From Adiantum capillus-veneris (Eukaryota > Streptophyta > Polypodiopsida > Polypodiales > Pteridaceae): a DNA stretch of 64,000 nt. This document shows positions 12,601-23,399 of this stretch, piece by piece. Under the pieces are notes generated by a model. It was not told the DNA's origin and searched no databases. It saw only the letters and a program-made list of their open reading frames with translations. Positions within the stretch are counted from its first letter, which is position 1, and every line of letters begins with the position of its first letter. The position numbers were made by a program, and so were the translations under genes. The DNA lies in NCBI GenBank assembly GCA_014529385.2, contig CM043959.1, forward strand, positions 86,923,529 through 86,987,528, written 5' to 3'.

Positions 12601-12975
12601 TTGGTGGCCCACTCTGTTTAAGGATGCATCACTTTTTGCAAAGGGATGTGATGAATGCCAACGCTTCAACAAGCCACAAAGAAGGGATAAGATGCCTCTA
12701 CATCCCATCAAGGTAACCCAACCATTTGAAAAGTGGGGCTTAGACTTTGTAGGACCGATTAGTCTGGCTGCACGTAACACACAATCACGATATATCATTG
12801 TCGCTACTGACTATGTAACAAAATGGGCTGAAGCAAAAGCAACACGAAAGGTGGATGCAAAAACAACAGCTAAGTTCCTCTTTGAGAACATTATCACACG
12901 TTTTGGATGCCCCTTTGAACTTGTGAGTGACAATGGAACTCATTTTATAAATGAAGTAATAAAAGAACTCACATT
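9620..12975 (+). CDS. pol: Element A pol: protease C-terminus, RT, RNase H and integrase N-terminus, cut by element B
   Basis: An uninterrupted frame of about 1118 element-A codons, followed by B-derived sequence to a chance stop at 13037. It starts inside the protease (ILGRPFMRDAKM). An acidic Ser/Glu-rich spacer follows to about 10750, then RT with KKNGKLRVCVDLKK near 11157 and the catalytic FLDD at 11477-11488 (YxDD is commoner). RNase H has HIDASN near 11906 and DHQALLYLVNKPC. Integrase has the zinc-binding HMGVAGGHF...CDEC (about 12530-12660), the first catalytic Asp near 12743 and the second at 12929. The third catalytic residue lies beyond B in GQSESTNK near 34590. In life it copies element RNA and inserts the DNA. 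Confidence 0.92.
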
Positions 12976-13273
12976 ACAAAATGATGGGTGTGAGCAAAAA
13001 TGCGGGTGTGATCCTCTGCTGGCTCAACAGATATCATGAAGTTTGACATTGATTGTAATAAATGTCTTTCCGACATTAATTTTGATTTGAGCCATTCATT
13101 AAGTAACGGGACTCAATTGAGTTTCCAGCTTGTAATCCCGACGTAATTTCACCTGCTGATGTAAATAATTAGAGATGTTCTCACCTCCAAGGCGGAGGTA
13201 TATAAGCCAAAGTTTTGTAACCTAAAGGGATTGAATTATTAATCAAAGTGAGTTTTGAGCGCCGTGACTATGT

Positions 13274-13306
<33 letters not shown>

Positions 13307-13930
13307 TTATCTCCTTGCTACGCGAGCTACGAGGCCGCCATTGGAGAAGCGACACCGCCATTGCGTTAGCAACGGTAAAAGCTACGCACAGATACCAAGA
13401 GTGCGCGCTATCGGCTTCTACGTGTGGTAAGTTCCTACGAGCTTCGGTGTGAGTTTTCTTCCAACTCGTGTGTCGGAATAGAGCGTGCAGCATATCTATA
13501 GAACCACAACGAGTAGAGCTACACATTAGTACCATCGGGCTCAAGTTTCGGTCACCTGAATTTTTCGGCCTGTCTTCATACGCGTTTACCGCACGGAGTG
13601 GTTATAGGTTGATTTTGCAGTTCAAGTCTTTAGGGTGTTGTTCTTACCTAGTGTATAGACGTCCCCTTGAGTTTGAGATCGATTCAATGATTCTAGATCC
13701 TGTTTCGTATAGCATTCGTTCGTAGTACGGATTTCAGTCACTTGATTATTTTAGAACTTAGATTTGATTTCCTTAGTAGTGATTGTCATTAGAAGGTCGA
13801 GTAGGTGATTTGACACCCACCTAGTTGTTTCCATGCGCCTGCGGGTCAAGCTTCGTCCTCGTCTGACAAATTCTGTTGTTGGTTGAGTTCTCGCTATTTA
13901 GCTTCCGCTAGCGGCGTAACCGCCTTAACA
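12974..13930 (+). repeat. Element B 5' LTR, with its first 56 bp inverted
   Basis: 13048-13930 matches 33672-34546 with about six substitutions, GA-tract length aside. The first 56 bases of the LTR (33614-33669 in the right copy) appear here as their reverse complement at 12974-13029. The inverted ATATC duplication and about 13 bp of flanking element-A sequence follow at 13030-13047. A TATA box (TATATAA) lies at 13199-13205. The LTR ends CCTTAACA. The PBS that should follow is missing. Confidence 0.9.
13199..13205 (+). promoter_or_regulatory. TATA box of element B 5' LTR
   Basis: TATATAA in GGAGGTATATAAGCC, identical in the 3' LTR at 33823-33829. It probably directs transcription of the element. 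Because this LTR is followed by sense pol and then antisense sequence, a transcript would contain long self-complementary arms. Confidence 0.7.
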
Positions 13931-13934
13931 TTTT

Positions 13935-14726
13935 CCACCTAGACCGGTGTACATAGCCACAGATTTGTCCCCAAGCGAGGAAGAGAGACTTTTGAGTCTT
14001 CTCAGAGAGTATAGGGATGTGTTTGCATGGTCTTATAAGGACTTAAAGGGAGTTGACCCATCGATATGCCAACACTCAATCCCACTGAAACAAGACGCAA
14101 AGCCTAGCAGACAGAGACCATACACATATAATGATACTTTTGCTAAGCGAATCAAGGAAGAGATAGATAAGCTAATGGAAGCTGAATTCATATACGAGAT
14201 TGAACACACCGATTGGGTATCTCCGATTGTGGTAGTACCTAAGAAGAACGGAAAACTCCGAGTGTGTGTCAACTTAAAGAAAGTGAATGCTGCAACAATC
14301 AGGGACAATTATCCCCTGCCGATAACTGATCATGTTCTAGAGCGTGTATCAGGGAAAATAGCATACTCCTTTCTTGATGGTTTTTCAGGATATAACCAGC
14401 TAGCCATAGCATTGGAAGATCAACATAAAACAGCTTTTGCAACGGAGTGGGGAATTTATGCTTATCGAGTTATGCCTTTTGGTCTAACCAATGCTCCCGC
14501 AACCTTCCAGAGGCTGATGACGCATGCTTTCAAAGAATACTTAAGGCTGTTTCTCAAAATATACATGGATGACTTATGTGTACATTCTCTACTGAGAGAT
14601 GAGCATCTAGAACACCTAAGAAAAGTATTTGAGAAATGTAGGACATATCGCATTTGTCTCAATCCTGAGAAATGTGTGTTTATGGTCCGACAGGGCAGAA
14701 TTCTGGGACATATTGTCTCACAAAAC
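13935..14726 (+). pseudogene. Element B: duplicated RT fragment in sense orientation
   Basis: 792 bp that are the reverse complement of 21666-22457, differing at about four residues (for example DNYPLP against DSYPLP). It encodes the start of RT: KKNGKLRVCVNLKK, SGYNQLAIALEDQ, the catalytic YMDD and RILGHIVSQN. It is joined on the left to the LTR end with no PBS or gag. On the right, at the shared AAAAC (14722-14726), it is joined to antisense accessory ORF. It has no start codon context of its own and is a by-product of the rearrangement. Confidence 0.9.
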
Positions 14727-15292
14727 TGGTTGTATAATCGGCAAAGGGTTGCCGCTCGTTGATCTGCCATATCTGCGTAGGTTGTATTTTGTTTCTTTGA
14801 TCCATAGACCTCTATGGCCTCCCTTCTTTCTCTGACAGAACTCCCTTTGTTGTGCAGCTTCAATGCATCTGCAATGAGCTATGGAGTGATCTGTACTTCA
14901 ACTGTTTCTCCATCCATGGCTGTCAACGTGGCTTTCCCATCCTTCTGAATGGATGTTGCCAACTCATACACTCTTCTTGTGTCTACACCTGATGGTCTCG
15001 AGGTGAAGAACCTGTGTAAGTCAGCCTTTTCCAGGTATCTGCTTATGTTCTCTGATCTGCTATAGTCCACTAATTCTCGTGGGATCATAGGTACATCGAC
15101 CGATTGCCCTTGAGGATCTCTGAAAGTCCCCTGGTAGATCTTTATTCCCTCTTTTTCTAGTACTGCTTCCTCCACCCAAGTCTTGGTTGGCTTGAGGGTT
15201 TCTGTTGGAATATCAAAAGGTTCTGCCTCTGCAAGAGCATCCTTGATGGTTGGTCTTTTTCTCTTAGTTGCCGATGACTTAGCGGAATCCAT
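14727..15292 (-). pseudogene. Truncated antisense copy of the element B accessory ORF (first 189 codons)
   Basis: Minus-strand frame from ATG at 15292 that matches the first 189 residues of the protein at 30307-33564 with one difference seen (EEAVLEKE against EEVVLEKE). It ends at the junction at 14726/14727, where it runs into RT sequence in the opposite sense. With its upstream flank it forms one arm (14722-15572) of an inverted repeat whose other arm is 30027-30877. No function is expected from the truncated protein. Confidence 0.9.
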
Positions 15293-15458
15293 GGATCCTG
15301 TAACTCCAATTACAGAAGTTAGCGTCTTTTTAGTACTGAAAGCCGAAATGAAGCTTTTAACTATTCAAATGACTTGAAAATTGAAACATGAGCTATTCAG
15401 GGCCTAAGGATGCAATGTAGGTGAAAAAATATGCAAACTGGGCTCAAAAACATGCTTG

Positions 15459-16469
15459 AGACATCATACGCGTATGATGTCTTTTGTGTCAGAATGACTT
15501 CATATTGGTTGTGCTTGTAGCTGATAGTGTATACATGAGTGTCATATGCTTGGATTTGAGTTTGGATACCATTTGGTCAAGTTCTGGTCAGTTTAGTCCA
15601 ATTCAGGCTCTTGGGCAAAATTTTGAAAGGGAAATGGATTTTATGATCCAAATTGGATAAAACTTGGTGGATTACTTTCAAATGGCATGTAGAACACTTC
15701 TGTTTGGTGGTTGAAGCCCTTAGATGCCAAAATCACATAGTGAGACATCATACGCGTATGATGTCTTTTAGTGCATTTTTGGACCAATTTTCTCTATAAG
15801 CTTGGATTTGGCTTTAGATAGGCTTATTCAGTGGGTTTATCAAGTTTGGGTAGAATTTGGACTAAAAATGGCTCTGGGGACATCATACGCGTATGATGTC
15901 TTTTTCATCAATTTTTCATGGGATTGGTTCTGTGGACTCTCCATGTGCTAGTGAAGGACTGTTTATACTCAAATCTTGGTTTGGACTTGAATATGTTGGA
16001 TTTGGGACAAAAATAGGCTTTGTATGAAGGATTTCCTCTTAATTGGGCTAATGGGGTGATCCACTTGACCAAATGGTTCCAAACTTCATATGTAGCATGT
16101 ATTAGATATATATAATGGATGTATGATGACAAATGAGCATTTTTGGCTCTGTAAGTGCAAATAGACATCATACGCGTATGATGTCTTTTGTGTCAAAATG
16201 GTGCTTTTTGGTTCCAGATAGCTTGTAGATGTGTTAATCAACAATCCTACAAAGTTTCAATGAGTTTGGAGTTATTTTGACAAAATTAGGACCAAAAATC
16301 AATTTTATGGCCTACTTTGCGTCTTTTTGGTTTTCTTGGGTTTTCTAACTCCAATTCTCATGATACTTGGTTCATAGGATGTGATTAACATGTGGAATGA
16401 GGCTATGCACTCAAATGTTGAAATGGATGTGAAAATCATGCTGTGAGACATCATACGCGTATGATGTCT
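15459..16469 (-). repeat. Palindrome block 2: five copies of a perfect 24-bp palindrome
   Basis: Copies at 15459-15482, 15743-15766, 15879-15900 (22-bp core), 16163-16186 and 16446-16469. Each is AGACATCATACG followed by its own reverse complement, usually then TTTT. Spacings are 284, 136, 284 and 283 bp. The sequence between copies is much less conserved. In element order the block lies between the end of pol and the accessory ORF. Confidence 0.95.
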
Positions 16470-18074
16470 TTTCTTGAAATGTTGGTCTTTTTGTGCAAAG
16501 AATGCTTTGTGCTAGTGCCCTAAGCCCTGCTAACTAGTTTTCAACTTAAAAAGTCATCAGTTTAGCTAAAAAGCCCCCTTATAGGCATTTCAGTCTCCGA
16601 AGTCGTCTTTTTGCCTTGGAGTTGAATTTCTTCAACTTTTCTTCTTGAGAGTTGCATTTCCAGCTCATTGGATATGTTGTGAAGCCATCCAGTTGGTTGG
16701 ACTTGACTTTGGCTCCCCGTTCTCCATCTTTATCCATTTGGTTGCTCGAAAGTGTCTTTTTCACCATCGGTAAGTGAATCAGCTTTCTTTTGGGTTTTGC
16801 TTGCAAACATAAGTCATCCATGTATAGTTGAAACTGCTCGTGAAGTTTCATGTCATTTGGTCGTCAATTTTAGCCGTTATGCCAAAATGACGCTTTGTGT
16901 GTCCGCAGCCGAATCGGTTGTTCCGACCTACTTTTGGTGATCCAAACCCGGAGATACTCCATGGTTGCATTGCCCTCGATGTTGTTAAGCTTCCTGAGAA
17001 GTTTTGTGTCGTTCCGACAACCTTTTTTCTGTTTGCCTCTTGCAGGCTCTGTTGACCTAGGGTTTTTCCAGTCGTTCTTTCTCGAGCTTTGAGTGCTAGA
17101 AACTCATCTTCTATGTTAGGGTAACCCACCTCTAAGTTCTTGCAAAGTTTGGTTAGGCGGTTGTGCCCCTACCTAGCGTTCTTCCCCATTCCCCGTCTGC
17201 TCTTGTTTCTTGGTTTTGGTGAGTTTTCGCGACAAAAGTTAACGATAAGCATCAAAAGCTTATGGCAACGAGTCTACCTCTCATGTCTGGTGTCCTCTGA
17301 GCTCTCGTAGCAGTCGTAGAAGGCGGTAGAAGGTCGGATGCTCCTGTGTGCTCTTTGCTCTCTCCAAGAAGGTAATAGTGGAAATGAGCTTGATAGTGAA
17401 GTGAAAAATACTTAACTTCGGGCTTCCCGGATCACTTGTTACCAAATTTGACATGTGCTCCTATCTCGTCGTGAAATGCACTTTAGGATTTGAAATTCCT
17501 CAATTTGGACTCCATTTGACCTGTTTCTGAGAAATCTGTCCACTTTGCCAAAATTCTGTCATTTCGGGCTTTCCGCAACTTTTTCAGAATTGTACTCCAT
17601 TTTTACCATGGGTTGCCCTTGTCATTAGGACCATCACCGTCTATTCTTTTCTTTTTTCCGATCTCATTTCACCTGCTTTTTTATTTTTCTTTTATTTTTA
17701 TTAAGAAAATCATAAAAAATAAAGGAAAATAGCAAATTGAAGCCAAAAAATTCCAAACATACATGATAAATAGCTGGTAACCCTGGACTTGGATTACCAC
17801 TTTTTTCCACTTTTTAGATCCAAAAACACTCTTATTTAGTGATATTTACACATATAGAGACCCAAATTCATCATTTGATCTCTTCTTGTTGCAAAACAAG
17901 GTATATAAGGGCATAAATATTATCAATATCCGCAATCAAACATAAAAAATTGCAAAATCATGTAAGACACTGCCCTTGTAATATAATTTTTGTTTTTCTT
18001 TGTTTTTTCCGCTTGTAGCTGCTTTGTAGCTCCTGTATACCTCCCCCCCTCCTAGTCTGAGTCCTCCCGGACGA
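16470..18074 (-). other. Element C untranslated region downstream of pol
   Basis: 1.6 kb with no convincing frame. A 93-codon minus-strand frame at 16848-17129 has no recognised motif. An AT-rich stretch with several TTTTATTTTT runs lies at 17640-17960. Position is between the WxPK domain and palindrome block 2. Confidence 0.5.
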
Positions 18075-18698
18075 CTATGAAGTGTCTGTGGGTGAAGCAT
18101 TGTAGTTGTTTTGGTCATAAGTTCCCAATGCAATTGTAGAGCGACGATACAACATTCTTTCCAATAAAGCTGCTCTTTGTTTGATTGAAAGATTGGTGGT
18201 CGGGTTTTGGGTTGGTTTTGGCACGTCGGTAGTAGAATCAGTAGATGGGTTCTTCATTATCTTGTTGTCTTTTTTCACAATCCAAATCTGCCTCCGCTTT
18301 GCTTGTGCTTGCCACAAACTCTTTGCGACCCAAACCTGCGTTGATCTGTGTGTTGATTTCCTCGCCTTGAAATACCTAGGAGTTTCCGTTGATTGTATTG
18401 AAGTGAGTTCCTTTTTACAAATCTTTGGGATCCAAATTTGCTGGCTGTAGCTTTGTGCCGTCATGAACTTCTTTGGAATCCAGATCTGTTTCACTTTCCT
18501 TGATTGTTGGGGATCACTCTGTTGTCTGGTATTGAAGACTCTGTTTGTGTTTTCTGACACCACCTTTTTTGGTCTCCATACCATCTTAGACTCCGTTTTT
18601 TTCCAAGGTTGAGCTGTTATATTATTGCTTGTCTTCCTTATCCACTGTTGAGAATTCCTCGTCGAAGAGTAGTCCGGTTGTATAGAAACTTTTGGTTG
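18075..18698 (-). CDS. Element C: WxPK-repeat domain after the in-frame TGA
   Basis: Same frame as the RNase H-integrase ORF, beginning directly after its TGA stop (18699-18701) and open to 18075, about 207 codons. The first in-frame Met is at 18584. Short repeats of the form W-x-[PA]-K recur: MVWRPKK, QIWIPKKF, QIWIPKICKK, QVWVAKSLW and RQIWIVKK, in a Lys/Gln/Ser-rich background. Element A has the same kind of domain in the same place (35864-36460). I do not recognise the family. It could be reached by stop-codon readthrough, or the TGA may simply be decay. Confidence 0.6.
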   Translation of the reverse strand, partial: QPKVSIQPDYSSTRNSQQWIRKTSNNITAQPWKKTESKMVWRPKKVVSENTNRVFNTRQQSDPQQSRKVKQIWIPKKFMTAQSYSQQIWIPKICKKELTSIQSTETPRYFKARKSTHRSTQVWVAKSLWQAQAKRRQIWIVKKDNKIMKNPSTDSTTDVPKPTQNPTTNLSIKQRAALLERMLYRRSTIALGTYDQNNYNASPTDTS

Positions 18699-21338
18699 TC
18701 ATTGCTTCTTCTTTTTCTCTGGTTGTTGTTTGCCCTTGTCCGTGGCTTCTTCCTTTGGAGTTGGCTGTGCTCCTTTGGTGAACTTAACTGATTGACTTTC
18801 ACCTTCGTATTTGATAAGCACTGATTTAGAACTCCAGTCAATCATTGCATTGTATTGCTTCTGCCATGGTTGTCCTAGCAATAATGGATGTTGTGTAGCT
18901 TGGTCTTCAACCACGTAAAACATATGAGGATACACATATTGGTTAATCTGTATATGTAAAACTGTGCATCCGACAGTTTTGATTGAATTCTCAGAGTAAC
19001 TCTTTAACTCTTGCTTGGCAGCTTGTAGTTTAGTGTCATTTGTCAATTGTCTATACAAACTGAGTGAAAGTAGGTTAGCTTGAGCTCCTGAATCCAATAG
19101 TGCTCTGGCTTTGATTTGGTTGGTCCCTACTTTGCATTCAATGATGGGTTCTTCTTTGTCATTCCCCATTTCTGTTATACTAACTGCGTTTATTCGTATT
19201 GCTCCTTCATTGCGCTGTTTCTGACGCAGTAGTCTTCTTTTCTCCATTCTTTCCTTCGCCTCGGCTTGCGCTTCCTCCTCAATCTTTTTCTTTTTCTGGA
19301 CACGCAGCTTTTCTTGATGTATTTTGAGAAGCATGTCTTGGGTTAGCGGCAAAAGATACTTTTTCACTCTGCATCCACTAATCCAATTGGGCATTTCTTC
19401 TCCGTCTAATGTAGCAAGCTTGACGGCTCCACTTGGTGATAGATCTTTAATCACCAGAGGACCCATCCCTCGCTTTTTAAGCTTCTTAGCATGCTGTTTC
19501 AGAGTGTAAACTAGGACATAGTCCCCAACTTTAAACTCTTTAGTCCGCACATGCTTATCAAAAAATTCCTTTTGTCGTCTTTTTTGAGCGTAGATGGAAG
19601 CTACTGCTTTTAGGCGAAGCTCATCTAGCTTTTCCAGGTCATCTATTCTATCAGAGAGCTCATGCCCTGTCCACTCTAGATCCTTAGCCACCCTTAAGGT
19701 TGAAATCAAGAATTCTATTGGTAAGATAGCATTTAGCCCAAAAACCATGTTATATGGGGTCGTTCCTATTGATGTTTTATATGCTACCCTATATGCCCAT
19801 AATGTTGAATGCAACTTCTGGTCCCAGTCAGTTCTCGACTCAGATACAATCTTCGTAAGGACCGTGCATATGGTTTTGTTTGTTGCTTCAGCTTGTCCGT
19901 TTGCTTGTGGATGATACGGGGCTGATTTCCTATGGATTACCATGAATTCATCTAGAAGGATCTTTATCACTTCATTTATGAAATGTGTGCTTCGATCACT
20001 CACAATTTCTATTGGCAATCCATATCGTACAAAGACGTATTCATATAGAAATTGTGCCGTGGTCCTGGCATCTTCTTTTTGAGTTGCCTTTGCTTCGACC
20101 CACTTTGTTAGATAGTCTGTAGCCACAACGATGTATTGTGCATGAGTCTTATATGCAGGAGGCGAAATGGGTCCAACATAATCAATCCCCCATTTTGCAA
20201 AAGCTCTTGCCCCCATCATTGGTCTAAGCCGCATATCATCTCTTTTAAGTGGTACTTTGGTCCGCTGACAGTCATCACACCGTTTAACGTATTCCTCAGC
20301 GTCCATATGTAATGTTGGCCACCATATTCCTACGGCTAAGACAAGTTTTGTTGTCTTATCACCTGAGAAATGGCCTCCACCTACTCCTCCATGAGCTTGC
20401 TCCAGGATTATCACATACTCAGACTCTGATGCGCAAATCCTAAGCTGGTTGTCTTTACCTCTCTTATAGAGTTGATCTCCTAATAAAGCGTAATCTCTAG
20501 CTTCTGTCTCTACAGATTTCTGACGAGCTTTTGACGTTCCTTCTGGGAAAGTTCTATTTGTGAGATATTCAACAATATACTGACTCCATTCTGGAGCGAT
20601 CATTATCTGATATAATGTCGAATACTCGGCTGGCGGTTTTGATGAACATACAATACATACAGTGACATATTCATGTACGCTTTCTTTCATTCCTGGCCAA
20701 TAGACTCCCAATTGTAACAAATTCCTATATGTGTTCCTTCTTGAACAATAAAATGCACATTCCTGAACATGTGCTTCGCGCAGATATATATTATATTCCT
20801 CAGGATTGATGCATAGTCGTAAAACATGATCATTTCCCAATTGATACAACCTTCCTGCAATCAATTGAAGATTCTTGGATTGCTGAATAGCAATATGTTT
20901 CAGGTTGTATTCTCTTCTATCAAACTCTCCTCCATAGGTTAATAGGTCAACGACATTTTGAGACCACCTCGGTATCATTTCTATGTTGAACAAGTACGCG
21001 TCTGGCATGTCGTCATCTACTCCTATAGGGTCTTCTCCATTCGTCAATCGCGAAAGATGATCAGCTCTAAGATGTGTTTTTCCTTTCTTTACTACTACCG
21101 TGAAGTCGAATTCCAGTAAGATAATAAACCATCTCACTATTCTCCCGGTATTGCATGGTTTATTCACTAGGTAGAGCAAGGCTTGGTGATCCGTAAAAAA
21201 CACAAACTTGTTGGCTAGAAGATAATGCCGAAATTTCTTCACAGCATATATCATTCCTAATCCTTCTCGCTCTGTTGTGGTGTAATTCTTCTCTGCATGG
21301 TTGAGCTGTCGACTGGCGTAACAGATAGGAAAATCCAT
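18699..21338 (-). CDS. pol: Element C pol: RNase H, duplicated integrase zinc module, integrase core, second retropepsin-like domain
   Basis: An 879-codon frame. RNase H comes first (MDFPICYASRQLN, DHQALLYLVNKPC). Two successive zinc-binding modules follow. The first contains REAHVQECAFYC and VCIVC with a degenerate histidine pattern. The second is canonical (EQAHGGVGGGHF...CDDC). The integrase core has WGIDYVGPIS, IVSDRSTHF and PQANGQAEATNK, then a GPLV/GPY-like C-terminal domain. Residues about 715-850 form another aspartic-protease-like domain with ALLDSGAQANLLS and LLLGQPW. It joins in frame to the RT ORF upstream through stops at 21495 and 21354. Confidence 0.9.
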   Translation of the reverse strand: MDFPICYASRQLNHAEKNYTTTEREGLGMIYAVKKFRHYLLANKFVFFTDHQALLYLVNKPCNTGRIVRWFIILLEFDFTVVVKKGKTHLRADHLSRLTNGEDPIGVDDDMPDAYLFNIEMIPRWSQNVVDLLTYGGEFDRREYNLKHIAIQQSKNLQLIAGRLYQLGNDHVLRLCINPEEYNIYLREAHVQECAFYCSRRNTYRNLLQLGVYWPGMKESVHEYVTVCIVCSSKPPAEYSTLYQIMIAPEWSQYIVEYLTNRTFPEGTSKARQKSVETEARDYALLGDQLYKRGKDNQLRICASESEYVIILEQAHGGVGGGHFSGDKTTKLVLAVGIWWPTLHMDAEEYVKRCDDCQRTKVPLKRDDMRLRPMMGARAFAKWGIDYVGPISPPAYKTHAQYIVVATDYLTKWVEAKATQKEDARTTAQFLYEYVFVRYGLPIEIVSDRSTHFINEVIKILLDEFMVIHRKSAPYHPQANGQAEATNKTICTVLTKIVSESRTDWDQKLHSTLWAYRVAYKTSIGTTPYNMVFGLNAILPIEFLISTLRVAKDLEWTGHELSDRIDDLEKLDELRLKAVASIYAQKRRQKEFFDKHVRTKEFKVGDYVLVYTLKQHAKKLKKRGMGPLVIKDLSPSGAVKLATLDGEEMPNWISGCRVKKYLLPLTQDMLLKIHQEKLRVQKKKKIEEEAQAEAKERMEKRRLLRQKQRNEGAIRINAVSITEMGNDKEEPIIECKVGTNQIKARALLDSGAQANLLSLSLYRQLTNDTKLQAAKQELKSYSENSIKTVGCTVLHIQINQYVYPHMFYVVEDQATQHPLLLGQPWQKQYNAMIDWSSKSVLIKYEGESQSVKFTKGAQPTPKEEATDKGKQQPEKKKKQ

Positions 21339-21494
21339 GTTTCCTTCTTCTGGCTAAGCCAGAATGCATCCTATTGCATATGCAGAAGCATCTATATGCA
21401 CATGGAATATCTTCTCCCAATCTGGTGATTTCAAGACTGGAGCGGTAATGAGTGCCTCTTTCAATTTCTTGAATGATTCCTCACATTCCTCTGT
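21339..21494 (-). pseudogene. RT/RNase H junction of element C with two in-frame stops
   Basis: Between the RT ORF and the RNase H ORF the frame is unchanged and the residues read as RNase H start (FHVHIDASAYAIGC). TAG occurs at 21495-21497, where element A has Trp (TGG to TAG), and at 21354-21356, where element A has Gln. Both look like simple point mutations, so pol was one frame and this copy is inactivated. Confidence 0.85.
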
Positions 21495-23399
21495 CTATTC
21501 AAAGTTCACTATTAGCCTGTAAAGTGGTTGGCCTATTATAGCGTACATGTAAATAAATCGTCTATAATATCCACAATGTCCCATAAAGCTCTGTACCTGT
21601 TTCGCATTGGTTGGTCTAGGCATATCCACTATAACTTTTATCTTCTCTAAATCCGTGGATATTCCGTTTTGTGAGACAATATGTCCCAGAATTCTGCCCT
21701 GTCGGACCATAAACACACATTTCTCAGGATTGAGACAAATGCGATATGTCCTACATTTCTCAAATACTTTTCTTAGGTGTTCTAGATGCTCATCTCTCAG
21801 TAGAGAATGTACACATAAGTCATCCATGTATATTTCGAGAAACAGCCTTAAGTATTCTTTGAAAGCATGCGTCATCAGCCTCTGGAAGGTTGCGGGAGCA
21901 TTGGTTAGACCAAAAGGCATAACCCGATAAGCATAAATTCCCCACTCCGTTGCAAAAGTTGTTTTATGTTGATCTTCCAATGCTATGGCTAGCTGGTTAT
22001 ATCCTGAAAAACCATCAAGAAAGGAGTATGCTGTTTTCCCTGATACACGCTCTAGAACATGATCAGTTATCGGCAGGGGATAACTGTCCCTGATTGTTGC
22101 AGCATTCACTTTCTTTAAGTTGACACACACTCGGAGTTTTCCGTTCTTCTTAGGTACTACCACAATCGGAGATACCCAATCGGTGTGTTCAATCTCGTAT
22201 ATGAATTCAGCTTCCATTAGCTTATCTATCTCTTCCTTGATTCGCTTAGCAAAAGTATCATTATATGTGTATGGTCTCTGTCTGCTAGGCTTTGCGTCTT
22301 GTTTCAGTGGGATTGAGTGTTGGCATATCGATGGGTCAACTCCCTTTAAGTCCTTATAAGACCATGCAAACACATCCCTATACTCTCTGAGAAGACTCAA
22401 AAGTCTCTCTTCCTCGCTTGGGGACAAATCTGTGGCTATGTACACCGGTCTAGGTGGCTCACCTGGAGCTGCTAAATCAACTTTTTTTGCATCCTCCGGT
22501 CCGTCATAAGATTCGTTCTCCCTCCTCTCTCGAATAGGTGGGGTTAATATCACCTTCCTATCCTCTATTGTGAATTTCCTATAGTGAGAGGGAACATCCA
22601 TGTTTTCCTTGATTTTGGCGTTTTTGTCCTCTCCACTCTCAATTTCTGTAGTCCAAACTTCCTTCAGAGTTTTCTTGAGCTCTCTGTACTTGTTTCTACG
22701 TTCTAACTTGGACTCTGTGTATTCTCTGTTGCGCTTGTTCTTTTCTGATTTTTCTGTTTCAGTTTTCGTTCCATTATTTTGAACTTGATTTCTTGAGCCT
22801 CTTTTGTCTTTTCGTAAGCTCTTTTGATCACTGCCTCTCATTCTTCCAGAAATCTTATCCTTAACACAATCTTCAGCCTTTACTAGCATTAGGAATTGAT
22901 TTTTTCCTCTTATTCTAGGCATCGGATTGGTTCTAACCCCTTTTGTTTTTTTCTTTGCTCTATAGTGTTTCTGGCGTTGTTTAGTTTGGTTCGGAAAATC
23001 ATAAAATCGGACATCCGTTATAGTTTCTTCGTTTCCGCTTGAATTGTCCGTTGACTCGTTGTCTGCTTCATTTCCCCACTCTGGATGATTGGGAATGTCA
23101 TGAAACACCTCTTCTTCATCTTCCTTTTCCAGTGTATCAATCTTTTCAGTTTCTTTTTCGAGCACAGTTCTCAACATGAAATACGGAACCACGTCGTACC
23201 CGTCCTTGTCGCAAAATTTTGTTGTGGGACCATCCGGAATTGCACAAACATCTAGGGTTGCTAGAATGTGTGTCCATTCTAATGGTTCAAACGTGTCCTC
23301 TGGAAAGGGTTCTCCTACATAAGTTTCGTCTTCGAAGCCCTTTCTAAAACACATTCTTCTCGTTTCAGACTTCCACATTTCGAAGCTCCACACATCCAT
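21495..23399 (-). CDS. pol: Element C pol: spacer and reverse transcriptase
   Basis: A 634-codon frame. The first 300 residues are an acidic then basic spacer without recognised fold. RT follows with the fingers motif KKNGKLRVCVNLKK, SFLDGFSGYNQ, FGLTNAPATFQRL, the catalytic YMDD box and GHIVSQNGIST, ending in the connection domain (FMGHCGYYRRFI). The frame overlaps the end of the gag-protease frame by 85 bp (23315-23399) in a different phase. That is either a programmed frameshift or a one-base lesion. The stop at 21495 replaces a conserved Trp. Part of this RT is duplicated in reverse at 13935-14726. Confidence 0.9.
   Translation of the reverse strand: MDVWSFEMWKSETRRMCFRKGFEDETYVGEPFPEDTFEPLEWTHILATLDVCAIPDGPTTKFCDKDGYDVVPYFMLRTVLEKETEKIDTLEKEDEEEVFHDIPNHPEWGNEADNESTDNSSGNEETITDVRFYDFPNQTKQRQKHYRAKKKTKGVRTNPMPRIRGKNQFLMLVKAEDCVKDKISGRMRGSDQKSLRKDKRGSRNQVQNNGTKTETEKSEKNKRNREYTESKLERRNKYRELKKTLKEVWTTEIESGEDKNAKIKENMDVPSHYRKFTIEDRKVILTPPIRERRENESYDGPEDAKKVDLAAPGEPPRPVYIATDLSPSEEERLLSLLREYRDVFAWSYKDLKGVDPSICQHSIPLKQDAKPSRQRPYTYNDTFAKRIKEEIDKLMEAEFIYEIEHTDWVSPIVVVPKKNGKLRVCVNLKKVNAATIRDSYPLPITDHVLERVSGKTAYSFLDGFSGYNQLAIALEDQHKTTFATEWGIYAYRVMPFGLTNAPATFQRLMTHAFKEYLRLFLEIYMDDLCVHSLLRDEHLEHLRKVFEKCRTYRICLNPEKCVFMVRQGRILGHIVSQNGISTDLEKIKVIVDMPRPTNAKQVQSFMGHCGYYRRFIYMYAIIGQPLYRLIVNFE

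Noticed and set aside
15459..16469. Regular repeats with spacers, resembling a CRISPR array
   Set aside because: The repeats are perfect palindromes 125-289 bp apart inside a eukaryotic retroelement. Spacer length is wrong and no cas genes exist.
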